Source: Deltaproteobacteria bacterium
GTDB lineage: Bacteria; Desulfobacterota; Syntrophobacteria; BM002
NCBI GenBank assembly: GCA_019309045.1
Contig: JAFDGZ010000022.1
Coordinates: 1-64,000 of the forward strand
Direction: 5' to 3'
DNA length: 64,000 nucleotides
Every line of letters starts with the position of its first letter. The stretch's first letter is position 1. Below are positions 41,306 through 52,083 of the stretch, piece after piece. The notes below the pieces were generated by a model. The model saw nothing but the letters and a program-made list of their open reading frames with translations, was not told the DNA's origin and did no database searches. A program made the position numbers and the translations under genes.

Positions 41306-42973
41306 ATGCGCAGTGATGTGATGAAAAAAGGACTTGAAAAGGCGCCGCATCGATCACTTTTCAAGGCCATGGGTCTGACAGATGCAGAAATTGCCCGTCC
41401 CATGATTGGTATTGCCAATTCCGCCAATGAAATCATTCCGGGGCACATTCATCTCGACAAGATTGCCGAAGCAGTGAAGGCAGGGGTGCGCCTGGCAGGC
41501 GGCACGCCCATAGAATTCAGCACAATCGGCGTCTGTGACGGCATAGCCATGAACCACGAGGGCATGAAATATTCCCTGTGCAGTCGTGAACTGATTGCCG
41601 ATACCCTGGAGGTAATGGCCAGGGCTCATCCTTTCGATGGGTTGGTGGTCATTCCCAATTGCGACAAGGTGGTGCCCGGCATGTTGATGGCCATGCTGCG
41701 CCTGGACATCCCCGCCCTTGCCATAAGCGGAGGTCCCATGCTGAGCGGCCGGCGGCTGGGCAAACCTGTTGATCTCATCACAGTGTTTGAAGGGGTAGGT
41801 GGCGTGAGATCAGGTAAAATCAGTGAAGAAGAACTGGCCGAACTGGAGGATTGCGCCTGTCCAGGGTGCGGCTCCTGCGCCGGCATGTTCACGGCCAACT
41901 CCATGAACTGCCTCACGGAAGCCATTGGCCTGGCTCTGCCTGGCAACGGCACCATCCCGGCGGTGTCCGCGGCTCGCTACAGATTGGCCAAGCAGGCGGG
42001 CATGCAAATAATGCACCTGGTAGAAAAGGACATTACCCCCAGGCAGATCGCCACCACTGAGGCTTTCGAGAACGCTATTGCCGTTGATATGGCGCTGGGG
42101 TGCTCCACCAACACCGTGCTGCACGTGCCGGCGATAGCCCACGAAGCTGGGATTACCCTGGATCTCGATCTCTTCAACCAGGTGAGTGATCGGGTGCCTC
42201 ATCTCTGCAGTTTGAGTCCTGCGGGTCCTCATCATTTGGAAGATCTCGACACTGCAGGCGGAGTACAGGGAGTAATGGCTACCCTGGCGGCAGAGAAGCT
42301 GATTCAAATGGAAGCGCTGACAGTGACCGGCAAAACCGTGGCAGAGAACCTGCAGGCAGCGAGGGTGCTGGATCAAGAAGTTATTCGTCCCATAGACAGG
42401 GCCTACCACAGGGAGGGGGGCATTGCCATCCTGTTCGGCAACCTTGCTCCCGAGGGAGCCGTGGTGAAACAGGTGGCAGTAGCTCCCGAGATGATGGTGA
42501 ATACAGGGACAGCCAGGGTGTACGATTCAGAAGAGGAGGCGGTGGCGGCAATTCTCGGCGGCAGCATCAACAAGGGTGATGTGGTGGTCATCAGATACGA
42601 GGGTCCCAAAGGGGGACCGGGCATGCGTGAGATGTTGACGCCCACCTCGGCTATTGTTGGCATGGGCCTCGACAAAGATGTTGCCCTGCTCACGGATGGC
42701 CGCTTTAGCGGCGGCACCCAGGGAGCGGCCATCGGCCACATCTCTCCGGAGGCGGCCGAAGGTGGCTTGCTCGGCCTGGTGGAGGAGGGCGACCGCATTG
42801 AGATCAACATCCCGGCCAGACGCCTGGAGCTCAAGGTCTCAGAGGAAGAGATTGGCCGTCGCCGGCAGAACTGGCGACCTCCTGAACCGAGGATAAAGGA
42901 AGGCTATGCCTATCGCTACAGCAGGATGGTCACTTCAGGGGCGAGGGGGGCAGTGTTCAAAAACGATATCTAG
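41306..42973 (+). CDS. ilvD: Dihydroxy-acid dehydratase
   Basis: A 555-residue DHAD of branched-chain amino acid synthesis. Cluster cysteines and motifs are visible: [33 protein letters not shown] and [19 protein letters not shown]. The C-terminal [11 protein letters not shown] block is intact. GGGGAGG precedes the ATG. It is not next to other ilv genes; the divergent MerR-type regulator with a cysteine-rich tail may tie its expression to iron-sulfur or redox status. Confidence 0.97.
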   Translation: MRSDVMKKGLEKAPHRSLFKAMGLTDAEIARPMIGIANSANEIIPGHIHLDKIAEAVKAGVRLAGGTPIEFSTIGVCDGIAMNHEGMKYSLCSRELIADTLEVMARAHPFDGLVVIPNCDKVVPGMLMAMLRLDIPALAISGGPMLSGRRLGKPVDLITVFEGVGGVRSGKISEEELAELEDCACPGCGSCAGMFTANSMNCLTEAIGLALPGNGTIPAVSAARYRLAKQAGMQIMHLVEKDITPRQIATTEAFENAIAVDMALGCSTNTVLHVPAIAHEAGITLDLDLFNQVSDRVPHLCSLSPAGPHHLEDLDTAGGVQGVMATLAAEKLIQMEALTVTGKTVAENLQAARVLDQEVIRPIDRAYHREGGIAILFGNLAPEGAVVKQVAVAPEMMVNTGTARVYDSEEEAVAAILGGSINKGDVVVIRYEGPKGGPGMREMLTPTSAIVGMGLDKDVALLTDGRFSGGTQGAAIGHISPEAAEGGLLGLVEEGDRIEINIPARRLELKVSEEEIGRRRQNWRPPEPRIKEGYAYRYSRMVTSGARGAVFKNDI

Positions 42974-43034
42974 CTGGGATATTTTCACATCTGTACGAAG
43001 CAGCAACCAAGGAAGAGCCTTGGCGGTATAGAAC

Positions 43035-43078
43035 CTGGACAAGGGGTGCGCTTGTCCAGCGTCATGCCTGGCCAGGCA
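43035..43078. repeat. Two adjacent perfect palindromes after ilvD
   Basis: CTGGACAAG (43035-43043) pairs with CTTGTCCAG (43051-43059), a 9-bp stem, and is followed by the 14-base palindrome TGCCTGGCCAGGCA (43065-43078). No T-run follows, so a factor-dependent end or mRNA-stabilising structure is more likely than an intrinsic terminator. Confidence 0.6.
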
Positions 43079-43178
43079 ACAGAGAGTTTCCCTGAATCAC
43101 TCCAGCAAGGGCTTTGCGTGGTGCAAGTGGTTGGAAGGCATTGTGATGCTGTGAGCAGTCCAGCAAAGGGAGGACTCA

Positions 43179-43997
43179 TTGGGCTTCATTTTTGACTCCA
43201 GAAGCGCCCGCCATTATGACGATTGGTACCAGAAGAAGGCAGGCAGAGAAGTTCTGCAACTGGAGCTGGACCTGATCGAAAGATTGCTGGAGCCGCGCCA
43301 GGGAGAAAGGTTGGTCGACATTGGCTGCGGTACAGGAATGCACTTGGCCTGGTTCCAGAAAATGATGCTGCAGGTGAGCGGGCTGGACGCCAGCCCTTAC
43401 ATGTTGGACAGGGCGAAACAGCGGCTGCCTGCCACAGTGGATCTGCACCGCGGTCGGGCTGAGGATTTGCCCTTCGACGACAATGAATTTGATCTGGCAA
43501 CAATGATCAACACCCTGGAATTTGTAGATAATCCGACCAGGGCACTTGCCGAGGCCATCCGGGTGACCAGGAGGAGACTGGTTCTGGGGGTGCTCAACAA
43601 GTATGCTCTGCTGGCTGTGCAGCGGCGTCTGAAGGGGCTCCTGGTGGACACCATTTACCGCCACGCCCGCTTTTTCAGCATCTGGGAATTGAAGGAGATG
43701 CTCAGGAGCATAGCAGGTCCAGTTCCCATCCAGTGGGGAACAGTGCTGTTTTTTCCTCTTCCACTGGTGCGGCTTGTCAAGGCAGTGGAGCGCCAGTCGA
43801 TCTTTCAACATAATCCCTGGGGTGCTTTCATTGTAATGAGCGTAGATATCTGTTATCAGTTCATCACCTGCAGTGATCCGGTGGGCGCACCATTGCAGCA
43901 GGCAGGGGGGCAGCTGCCGCAGGGAACTCTGAAGGTAACCCTGGAGTCTCTTGAAGGCAACAAGAGGCAGCCTCCAGGCAGAATAGCTTCAGCTTGA
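43179..43997 (+). CDS. Class I SAM-dependent methyltransferase
   Basis: A 272-residue protein with the SAM motifs VDIGCGTGMHLAWF (46-59), GLDASPYML (68-76) and LPFDDNEFDLATMINTLEFV (95-114), as in UbiE/Methyltransf_11 enzymes. The N-terminus (RSARHYDDWYQKKAG) is typical of small-molecule methyltransferases. The start is TTG 43179, which has a clear GGGAGG site; no ATG fits. The substrate is unknown and neighbours do not help. The C-terminal 60 residues are variable. Confidence 0.87.
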   Translation: MGFIFDSRSARHYDDWYQKKAGREVLQLELDLIERLLEPRQGERLVDIGCGTGMHLAWFQKMMLQVSGLDASPYMLDRAKQRLPATVDLHRGRAEDLPFDDNEFDLATMINTLEFVDNPTRALAEAIRVTRRRLVLGVLNKYALLAVQRRLKGLLVDTIYRHARFFSIWELKEMLRSIAGPVPIQWGTVLFFPLPLVRLVKAVERQSIFQHNPWGAFIVMSVDICYQFITCSDPVGAPLQQAGGQLPQGTLKVTLESLEGNKRQPPGRIASA

Positions 43998-44078
43998 AGT
44001 CACCTTTTTCTCGGTAGTACTGTTAACCATAATTAAGGATCATAATTCAGGTGATGGGCACGGCAGGTGGCTTGGAGC

Positions 44079-45089
44079 ATGCGAGAAGCAATGTTATATG
44101 AACGGTTGGAGGAGCTGCGAGTGCGGTGCAATCTTTGCGCCCATCGCTGCCTGATCAAGAACAACAAGCGCGGCATCTGCGGGGTTCGACAAAACCAGGA
44201 GGGTACGCTGCAGTCCCTGGTGTATGGTCGCGCCATTGCCAGACACGTGGACCCCATCGAAAAAAAGCCGCTGTTTCACTTCCAGCCTGGGACCAGAAGC
44301 TATTCCATTGCTACAGTGGGCTGCAATTTTCGCTGTCGATTTTGTCAGAATGCCGACATCTCCCAGATGCCTCGAGACTTCAATCGCATCATCGGAGAAG
44401 ATTTTCTTCCTGCAGATGTGGTGGCTGCGGCCCGCCGAAGCGGCTGCAGCTCGGTGTCATATACCTACACTGAACCGACGATTTTCTTTGAATACGCCTA
44501 TGACACTGCCAGACTGGCGCAGGCAGCCGGCTTGAAGAATGTCTTTGTCAGCAACGGCTACATGACACCAGAGGCGCTGGAAGTGATCCAACCTTACCTG
44601 GATGCCGCCAATGTGGATTTGAAGGCGTTTTCCGAAAAGTTTTACCAGGAACAATGCGGCGGCAAACTGGCTCCTGTGCTGGAGTCTCTCAACAAGATCA
44701 AGGACATGGGTATCTGGTTGGAGGTCACCACTCTGGTAATTCCCCAGTTGAATGACAGTGAGAAGGAACTGAGAAATATTGCTCGCTTTATCAGGAGCCT
44801 CGGCCCTGAGACGCCGTGGCATGTGAGTCGTTTCCATCCGACCTACAACCTCACCGACAGGGCGAGCACGCCGGTTGCTGCCTTACAGCGAGCCCGGGAG
44901 ATAGGTTTGCAGGAGGGCCTCCACTATGTCTACACCGGGAACATCCCCGGCGATGAGGGCGAAAACACTTTCTGTCATGCCTGTGGCCAGCTGCTGATCG
45001 ATCGCTTTGGCTTCACTACAGCACGCTACAATATAAAGCACGGTCTATGCCCGTGGTGCGAGACCCAGGTAGCAGGGGTGGAGATGTAG
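44079..45089 (+). CDS. amrS: AmmeMemoRadiSam-system radical SAM enzyme
   Basis: A 336-residue radical-SAM protein of the AmrS group (formerly called pyruvate formate-lyase activase-like). The cluster motif is CNFRCRFC. An N-terminal cysteine pair (CNLCAHRC) and a C-terminal rubredoxin-like pair (CHAC ... CPWC) flank it. The DPIEKKPLFHF block is diagnostic of this family. The start ATG 44079 gives the usual MREAMLYE beginning; GTG 44067 is possible. No AMMECR1 or Memo gene lies nearby. Function of the system is unknown. Confidence 0.9.
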   Translation: MREAMLYERLEELRVRCNLCAHRCLIKNNKRGICGVRQNQEGTLQSLVYGRAIARHVDPIEKKPLFHFQPGTRSYSIATVGCNFRCRFCQNADISQMPRDFNRIIGEDFLPADVVAAARRSGCSSVSYTYTEPTIFFEYAYDTARLAQAAGLKNVFVSNGYMTPEALEVIQPYLDAANVDLKAFSEKFYQEQCGGKLAPVLESLNKIKDMGIWLEVTTLVIPQLNDSEKELRNIARFIRSLGPETPWHVSRFHPTYNLTDRASTPVAALQRAREIGLQEGLHYVYTGNIPGDEGENTFCHACGQLLIDRFGFTTARYNIKHGLCPWCETQVAGVEM

Positions 45090-45137
45090 CCGGCCGAGCA
45101 GGGTAGCGGTTCACAGGTACGAGCAAGGGGCACCGCA

Positions 45138-45941
45138 ATGAAAAAGGAAGAATGGCAAAGGCGCACTCGTGGGCACCGGCACCGGCTGCAGAGCAAATTC
45201 CTCGATCATGGTCTGGCAAAACTGACTGATGAGGAAATCGTCGAGCTTCTCCTCACCCTGACAACGCCCCGGCGAGATTGCAAGCAGGCAGCCCGCGAAG
45301 CCCTCAGGCTCTTCGGCGGCCTTGTGGGGGTGTTGGAGGCGCCGCCGGCTGAACTGCAGAAGGTTCGTGGCATTGGACCACGAAATGTTGTCAGTCTCAA
45401 GTTGATCCATGAAGTTGCACGCAAGTTCCTAGGGGAGCGCTTGATCGGCGGCAATTTTCTCACCTCGTCCCAGGAGGTCTACGACTACCTGTTGCACTCC
45501 CTGAGAAATTTACAGCGAGAAATCTTCAAGGTCATCTTTCTCAGCAGTCGCAACGAGGTGCTGGGGGTGGAGACCCTTTTTGAAGGAAGCCTCACTTCGA
45601 GCGCTGTATACCCGCGAGAAATCATCAAGACGGCCCTCGAGCGCCATGCAGCTGCCATGGTGTTTGCCCACAATCATCCCTCTGGCGACCCGAGCCCCTC
45701 ACCCCAGGACTTCAGCATCACCAAAGACCTGCTGGTGGCAGGGAGAATCATGGGGATCAGGGTTCTGGATCACCTTATCATCGGCCGCAACAGTTACTAC
45801 AGCTTTGCCGATCATGGCCACATCCGTACCTGGGAGGCACAACTGGGAGACAGACCCACCGTGCTGCTCAAGTCCGAAAAAAATCCAGCCGAGGTAGGGC
45901 AGCGAGCGAAACGGCTTCTGCCAGACAGGGTAGAAAGTTGA
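45138..45941 (+). CDS. radC: RadC/JAB-domain protein
   Basis: A 267-residue RadC family member. An N-terminal helix-hairpin-helix (LQKVRGIGPRNVVSL) is followed by the JAB metal site HNHPSGDPSPSPQD and the upstream conserved Glu region. The name reflects history; a DNA-repair role is not established and RadC-like proteins are often linked to mobile DNA. It follows amrS by 48 bases on the same strand. Confidence 0.92.
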   Translation: MKKEEWQRRTRGHRHRLQSKFLDHGLAKLTDEEIVELLLTLTTPRRDCKQAAREALRLFGGLVGVLEAPPAELQKVRGIGPRNVVSLKLIHEVARKFLGERLIGGNFLTSSQEVYDYLLHSLRNLQREIFKVIFLSSRNEVLGVETLFEGSLTSSAVYPREIIKTALERHAAAMVFAHNHPSGDPSPSPQDFSITKDLLVAGRIMGIRVLDHLIIGRNSYYSFADHGHIRTWEAQLGDRPTVLLKSEKNPAEVGQRAKRLLPDRVES

Positions 45942-46380
45942 GCCGGCCAATATTTTTGGCCAGATAATGCAGAGAGGCAGGCTGCCCATCGCTTGTGACG
46001 GCGGACCTCGGCCAGTTTGTTGCCCTGACGATTCGCCTCGTCCGGCAAGAGACTCCGCCTCGGCTAATTGGATGCCGGATGCCTGCTCCAGTTTGCTCCT
46101 CTCCAGGCATATTTTGGACTGGGTCGGCTAATCCAGAGGCGGGTCTCAGCTGCAAGAAGCGCCAGCAGTACACTATCGGTCGCTATCAAATTGGACAGCT
46201 CTGTTGGACACAGCTCCTTCTCTAGCCAGTGAGCGGCGATATGGCTGTCCTATTGTGCTCAAAAGTGGAACTTCTTTTCACAATTGTTGACTTACAGTGT
46301 CCAGTTCAGGGAGCCACTCCCCTGGCTGTGGTTGTCCAACCAGCTTGATTTACATCGAAAAACGTTTTTATTCTCGCTGG
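45942..46380. other. Gene-free stretch after radC
   Basis: No ORF with family resemblance or a good ribosome site. The 3' part holds short hairpins (AGCCA/TGGCT at about 46308-46325) and the promoter elements TTGATT (46345-46350) and TATTCT (46369-46374), 18 bases apart, that could drive the candidate small RNA. Confidence 0.5.
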
Positions 46381-46489
46381 CACAAATTCTGCTAGTTGGA
46401 CGCTCTGGCAGATCTCGCTTTCTGCCGAGGGTGTCCCACACCCTGGCCCCCATCCACTCTTTGCGCCGGGTCGATGGGGGCATTTTTTT
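46381..46489 (+). ncRNA. Candidate structured small RNA ending in a strong terminator
   Basis: About 109 bases between a plausible promoter (-10 TATTCT at 46369-46374) and a strong terminator, with no ORF. Three stems in a row are visible: GGCAG (46407-46411) with CTGCC (46422-46426); AGGGTGT (46428-46434) with ACACCCT (46438-46444), perfect with a three-base loop; and the terminator stem. No known RNA family was recognised. It could be a stand-alone sRNA or an attenuated leader of the PilZ-like gene 150 bases downstream. Confidence 0.5.
46446..46489 (+). terminator. Strong intrinsic terminator
   Basis: GCCCCCATC (46446-46454) pairs perfectly with GATGGGGGC (46473-46481) and is followed by seven T residues (46483-46489). 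It lies 500 bases beyond the nearest upstream stop codon, which argues for an untranslated transcript ending here. Confidence 0.88.
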
Positions 46490-46638
46490 GGCTCAGCCCA
46501 GACACTTCAGCAGCCGGAAACCTTATGACTCACCGCCCGGAGCGGCTGCCTGGAGACCTCGCTGGTCTTGTCCTCTCAGCAAACACACGCTAATGGCATA
46601 GATATTGCTTCTTATAGCTTGATACAGAGAGCAAAGAG

Positions 46639-47133
46639 ATGGGGCCTCGCAAGGGCGATGCTCATCCTTCTGCCCAAGAATGCCAGCAAGTGGAGCGCTG
46701 CTCGATAAACATGTCTGCCCAGCAAGCACAAGAGACCCCACTGGCTGCAGCCGCAGTGGAAAGGCTGCCGGAAGGTGCCAGAGTGGAGGCCAGGTACCCG
46801 GTGTTAGTTCTAACCACTGAGGGAACAGTCCAGGGAGAGACCTGGCAGCTCACATCACACACTGCCTTTGTTCGCTGTCAACAGCCATTGAGAGTCTATG
46901 ACATCACCAACCTGAGCATCACAGTCTCCGAAAGAGAATCAGTTCTGGCTGATGCCGAAGTAGTGTGGTCAAACAGGTATGGCCCGGACGATCACATCAC
47001 ACCTCGGGGTATGATAGTCCGCTTCACCAACATATCCGCACGAGACCGTCACCGGCTGCACAGGGTGCTGGTAAAGCACTATCAGAAAAAGCTAGAATCT
47101 CAGAGCGATGTAGCTCGTCATACCAGTGGTTGA
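46639..47133 (+). CDS. PilZ-like domain protein, degenerate motif
   Basis: A 164-residue protein. RVEARYPV near residue 48 resembles the RxxxR of PilZ domains, but the second c-di-GMP motif (D/N)xSxxG is replaced by TSHTAFVRC, so nucleotide binding is doubtful. The C-terminal RGMIVRFTNISARDRHRLHRVL resembles the end of PilZ domains. The fold is therefore a tentative call. Start ATG 46639 (weak AGAGAG site) or ATG 46711. It is convergent with the peptidase gene, with 101 bases between them. Confidence 0.55.
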   Translation: MGPRKGDAHPSAQECQQVERCSINMSAQQAQETPLAAAAVERLPEGARVEARYPVLVLTTEGTVQGETWQLTSHTAFVRCQQPLRVYDITNLSITVSERESVLADAEVVWSNRYGPDDHITPRGMIVRFTNISARDRHRLHRVLVKHYQKKLESQSDVARHTSG

Positions 47134-47234
47134 TTAACAGGGCTGCAGTGAGGCAAGAGGCAGCAGGCCGCCCCTGCAGGAGCTCTGGCGGCCAGCGACT
47201 ACGGGGAGCCCTGGCGCAGAACCAGCCGCAGCCT

Positions 47235-48719
47235 TTATGGCGAAGAACTCTGGATCACACTTGTCCATCTTTGCAGCAAGTCTCGCCCGTCGATCTCTCC
47301 CAGGCCATTGTGTGCGAAGAAATCTCTCAGCTCCAATTGATTGCCCTGGGACCACCATTTTCTGAGAAGTTCCCCAGCTGCCTCTTTGAACATCCACTCC
47401 GGTCCCAGGGTATTGACCAGAACGCCCTCCAGGGTAGCCTCGGCCATCCAGGAGATCAAATAATCGAGGGAATAAAATTCCGGCGCCAGATCAAACAGTT
47501 GCGTCTCTGGTTTATAGGTGAAGCCGGTGTGCTCTTTGAGGATTCTGGCGTATGCCTCGCCGCTGGCCATGTCGCCGCTGCTGAACATTTCGTATTCTGC
47601 CAGGAATTTGCCGGCATACCTTCTGAACACAGCCAGATCCTTTAGCGTCTTGTGGTAGCTCAGAGTTTCAATGTGCTCCTCGGGCAGCTCGAAGTAGCGC
47701 CGCAAGAAATAGGGCGACAGAGACATGTTTTGCAGCAGAAAGGCATAGGTTTCGGAGAGGGTGTTGGAGGGATAAAAGTCCTTCTCAGGCGCAGAAAGAT
47801 CCGCCGAGGTGTACACTGTGCTCAAAGCATGACCCATCTCATGGAACAAGGTCTCCACATCTATCCAACCGCCCTGTGGATTCATGACCAGGTAGACATT
47901 GTCCGGGATACGCAGGGCAAAGCTCATGGCCTGGGCTCCCTTGCGTGGCGAGAAATCGATATCGAGATGCAGGGCAGGGGTATGCAGCACATCTATGTGC
48001 CAGTGGTCAAAGAAAGCCAACAGCTCCGGCAGGGTGGGACTTTGCGGAAAAAAGATGTCGAATTCCGCCAATCCCAGGAGATATATGGCATCGAAGCGAT
48101 TTAGTTCATGAAGAGGCAGGCCAAGAGTTCGCTCAACCCATTGTTCCATTGCCCTGAAATAGAGTGAACTGGTGGCCTCCAGCAGGGTGCGCACCTCAGT
48201 GACGTAGTGCTCGTAGTCCAGTAACTTCTTGTCTTTGCAGTAGGAGGTGTAATTCTGGTAGCCGAATTCCTCGGCCAGCAGCTGCAGGAAGAACTGCCAG
48301 TATTCGAGGGCGAAGGGCTTGAGGAATTTGCACAGGCTGCTCGACTCCTTTTCCAGGATGCGGCGGCTGGCTGTATCACTCCGTTTCTGACACCAGTAAA
48401 GGATATCCTTGAAATAGATTTTCTCACCATTGATGTGGGCGGCGGCGCCCTTCATCCAGGTGAATAGCTCATTCTCGTATGGGGCAACTTGATACTGCAG
48501 AGAATGGCCCACAAGGGTATGAAAGATCCTGCGGCCCATTGCTGAATTGCCCAGAGCTTTTCGGGCACGCAGCACTGCTTCAGGGCTCAGGAGGTGTTCG
48601 TAGCCCTCATAGATATTCTGCTGGGAGGCAGTTGGCCTCTCACCTTGCCAGATGCGCAGAGCCCTGGCCGTAAGGCGCTCGTTCAGACTCTGCAGGGCCT
48701 TTTCTATTCCTTGTGGCAT
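47235..48719 (-). CDS. M3-like (oligoendopeptidase F-type) zinc metallopeptidase
   Basis: A 494-residue gluzincin. The zinc motif is TLFHEMGHALS (HExxH) and the third ligand is probably the Glu of NTLSETYAF about 25 residues later. The rest is helical, with RRYAGKFLAEYEMF and LYDYLIS-like segments seen in M3 peptidases. It is shorter than typical PepF (about 600). I start it at ATG 48719, which has GAGGTGG and lies five bases after the purA stop; longer readings overlap purA. Cytosolic peptide degradation is the likely role. Confidence 0.78.
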   Translation of the reverse strand: MPQGIEKALQSLNERLTARALRIWQGERPTASQQNIYEGYEHLLSPEAVLRARKALGNSAMGRRIFHTLVGHSLQYQVAPYENELFTWMKGAAAHINGEKIYFKDILYWCQKRSDTASRRILEKESSSLCKFLKPFALEYWQFFLQLLAEEFGYQNYTSYCKDKKLLDYEHYVTEVRTLLEATSSLYFRAMEQWVERTLGLPLHELNRFDAIYLLGLAEFDIFFPQSPTLPELLAFFDHWHIDVLHTPALHLDIDFSPRKGAQAMSFALRIPDNVYLVMNPQGGWIDVETLFHEMGHALSTVYTSADLSAPEKDFYPSNTLSETYAFLLQNMSLSPYFLRRYFELPEEHIETLSYHKTLKDLAVFRRYAGKFLAEYEMFSSGDMASGEAYARILKEHTGFTYKPETQLFDLAPEFYSLDYLISWMAEATLEGVLVNTLGPEWMFKEAAGELLRKWWSQGNQLELRDFFAHNGLGEIDGRDLLQRWTSVIQSSSP

Positions 48720-48724
48720 CCACC

Positions 48725-51167
<2,443 letters not shown>

Positions 51168-51242
51168 GGTCGTCTACCTCCAGTTATATTATCCAATTCT
51201 TGGAGCCTGCTGTCGTCCTTTCAAGAACCAGAAGCAGACCGC

Positions 51243-51704
51243 TCAGCTGTCATCTCTCACCTTGATCTGTTTTGCTTCGCCAGCTGGCTTTCTGGGGACC
51301 GTCACCTCCAGCAAACCATCCTTGAATCTGGCGCTTATTTCTTCGCTGCAGACCTGGGCCGGGAGCGGAAATGTTCGTTCAAAAGGGCCGTAGCTGCGTT
51401 CTCCGGCCAGACGCTCTCCCTGCCCATCCTCACAGCTGACTTTTCGCTCTCCCCTCAAGGTGAGCGCCTCGTTTTCCAGGGTAACACTGAAGTCGTCAAT
51501 GGTGAGACCGGGCAGTTCCACCTGGAACACCAGCTTGTCTGGATAGGCCAGAATATCTGTTTGAGGAAGCCAACCGCCGGGGTCCGCTTCAATATTGCTG
51601 CCGGCCTCGTCTTCCTGACGATTGTGTAACACCCGGTTCATTTTCTCCTGCATGGAGAAGAAGTCTTTGAGAACTGTTGCCTCTTTCACGTGTGCCTCAC
51701 TCAT
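51243..51704 (-). CDS. Small heat-shock protein (Hsp20 / alpha-crystallin)
   Basis: A 153-residue sHSP. The alpha-crystallin domain spans about 50-145, with VELPGLTIDDFSVTLENEALTL, YGPFERTFPLP and the C-terminal signature ARFKDGLLEVTVPR. It prevents aggregation of unfolding proteins. It precedes htpX on the same strand (75-base gap). A sigma-70-like promoter is just upstream; no CIRCE or sigma-32 box was seen. Confidence 0.95.
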   Translation of the reverse strand: MSEAHVKEATVLKDFFSMQEKMNRVLHNRQEDEAGSNIEADPGGWLPQTDILAYPDKLVFQVELPGLTIDDFSVTLENEALTLRGERKVSCEDGQGERLAGERSYGPFERTFPLPAQVCSEEISARFKDGLLEVTVPRKPAGEAKQIKVRDDS

Positions 51705-51743
51705 TTTTATTGGTCAGACCATGGAAATATCAGAAACAACAAA

Positions 51744-51772
51744 AAATTAATTCGGCGCGCTGCAGTTGTCAA
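51744..51772 (-). promoter_or_regulatory. Sigma-70 promoter of hsp20
   Basis: Minus strand: perfect TTGACA (51772-51767), 17-base spacer, TAATTT (51749-51744). Start near 51737, about 33 bases before ATG 51704. The rest of 51705-52083 holds no gene. Confidence 0.65.
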
Positions 51773-52083
51773 GGTGGCTGGCAGTTTATCTCTGCCTGTT
51801 CCTCACCGGGAAATTGCTGTTGCAGCTTTGCCGGCCACGGCCAGTCGGTGGTGCTGCTGTGCAGGGCAGATCTGTACCCTCAGCAGGTCCGCAGCAGGGC
51901 GGCGCTGACTCTACCATACTGCCGCGGCGATTTCCTGCAACGGCCGGGCAGCAGCAAAGGGGAAATTCCTTGGAAATCCCTGGTTGACTCTGTTTCCTCT
52001 AATCTGCTACTTTTTGCCCGAACTTCTTTTGGACGGCCATGGCCGCCGGCCATAGAATTCTACTGCCTGTGAAGGACACCTGG

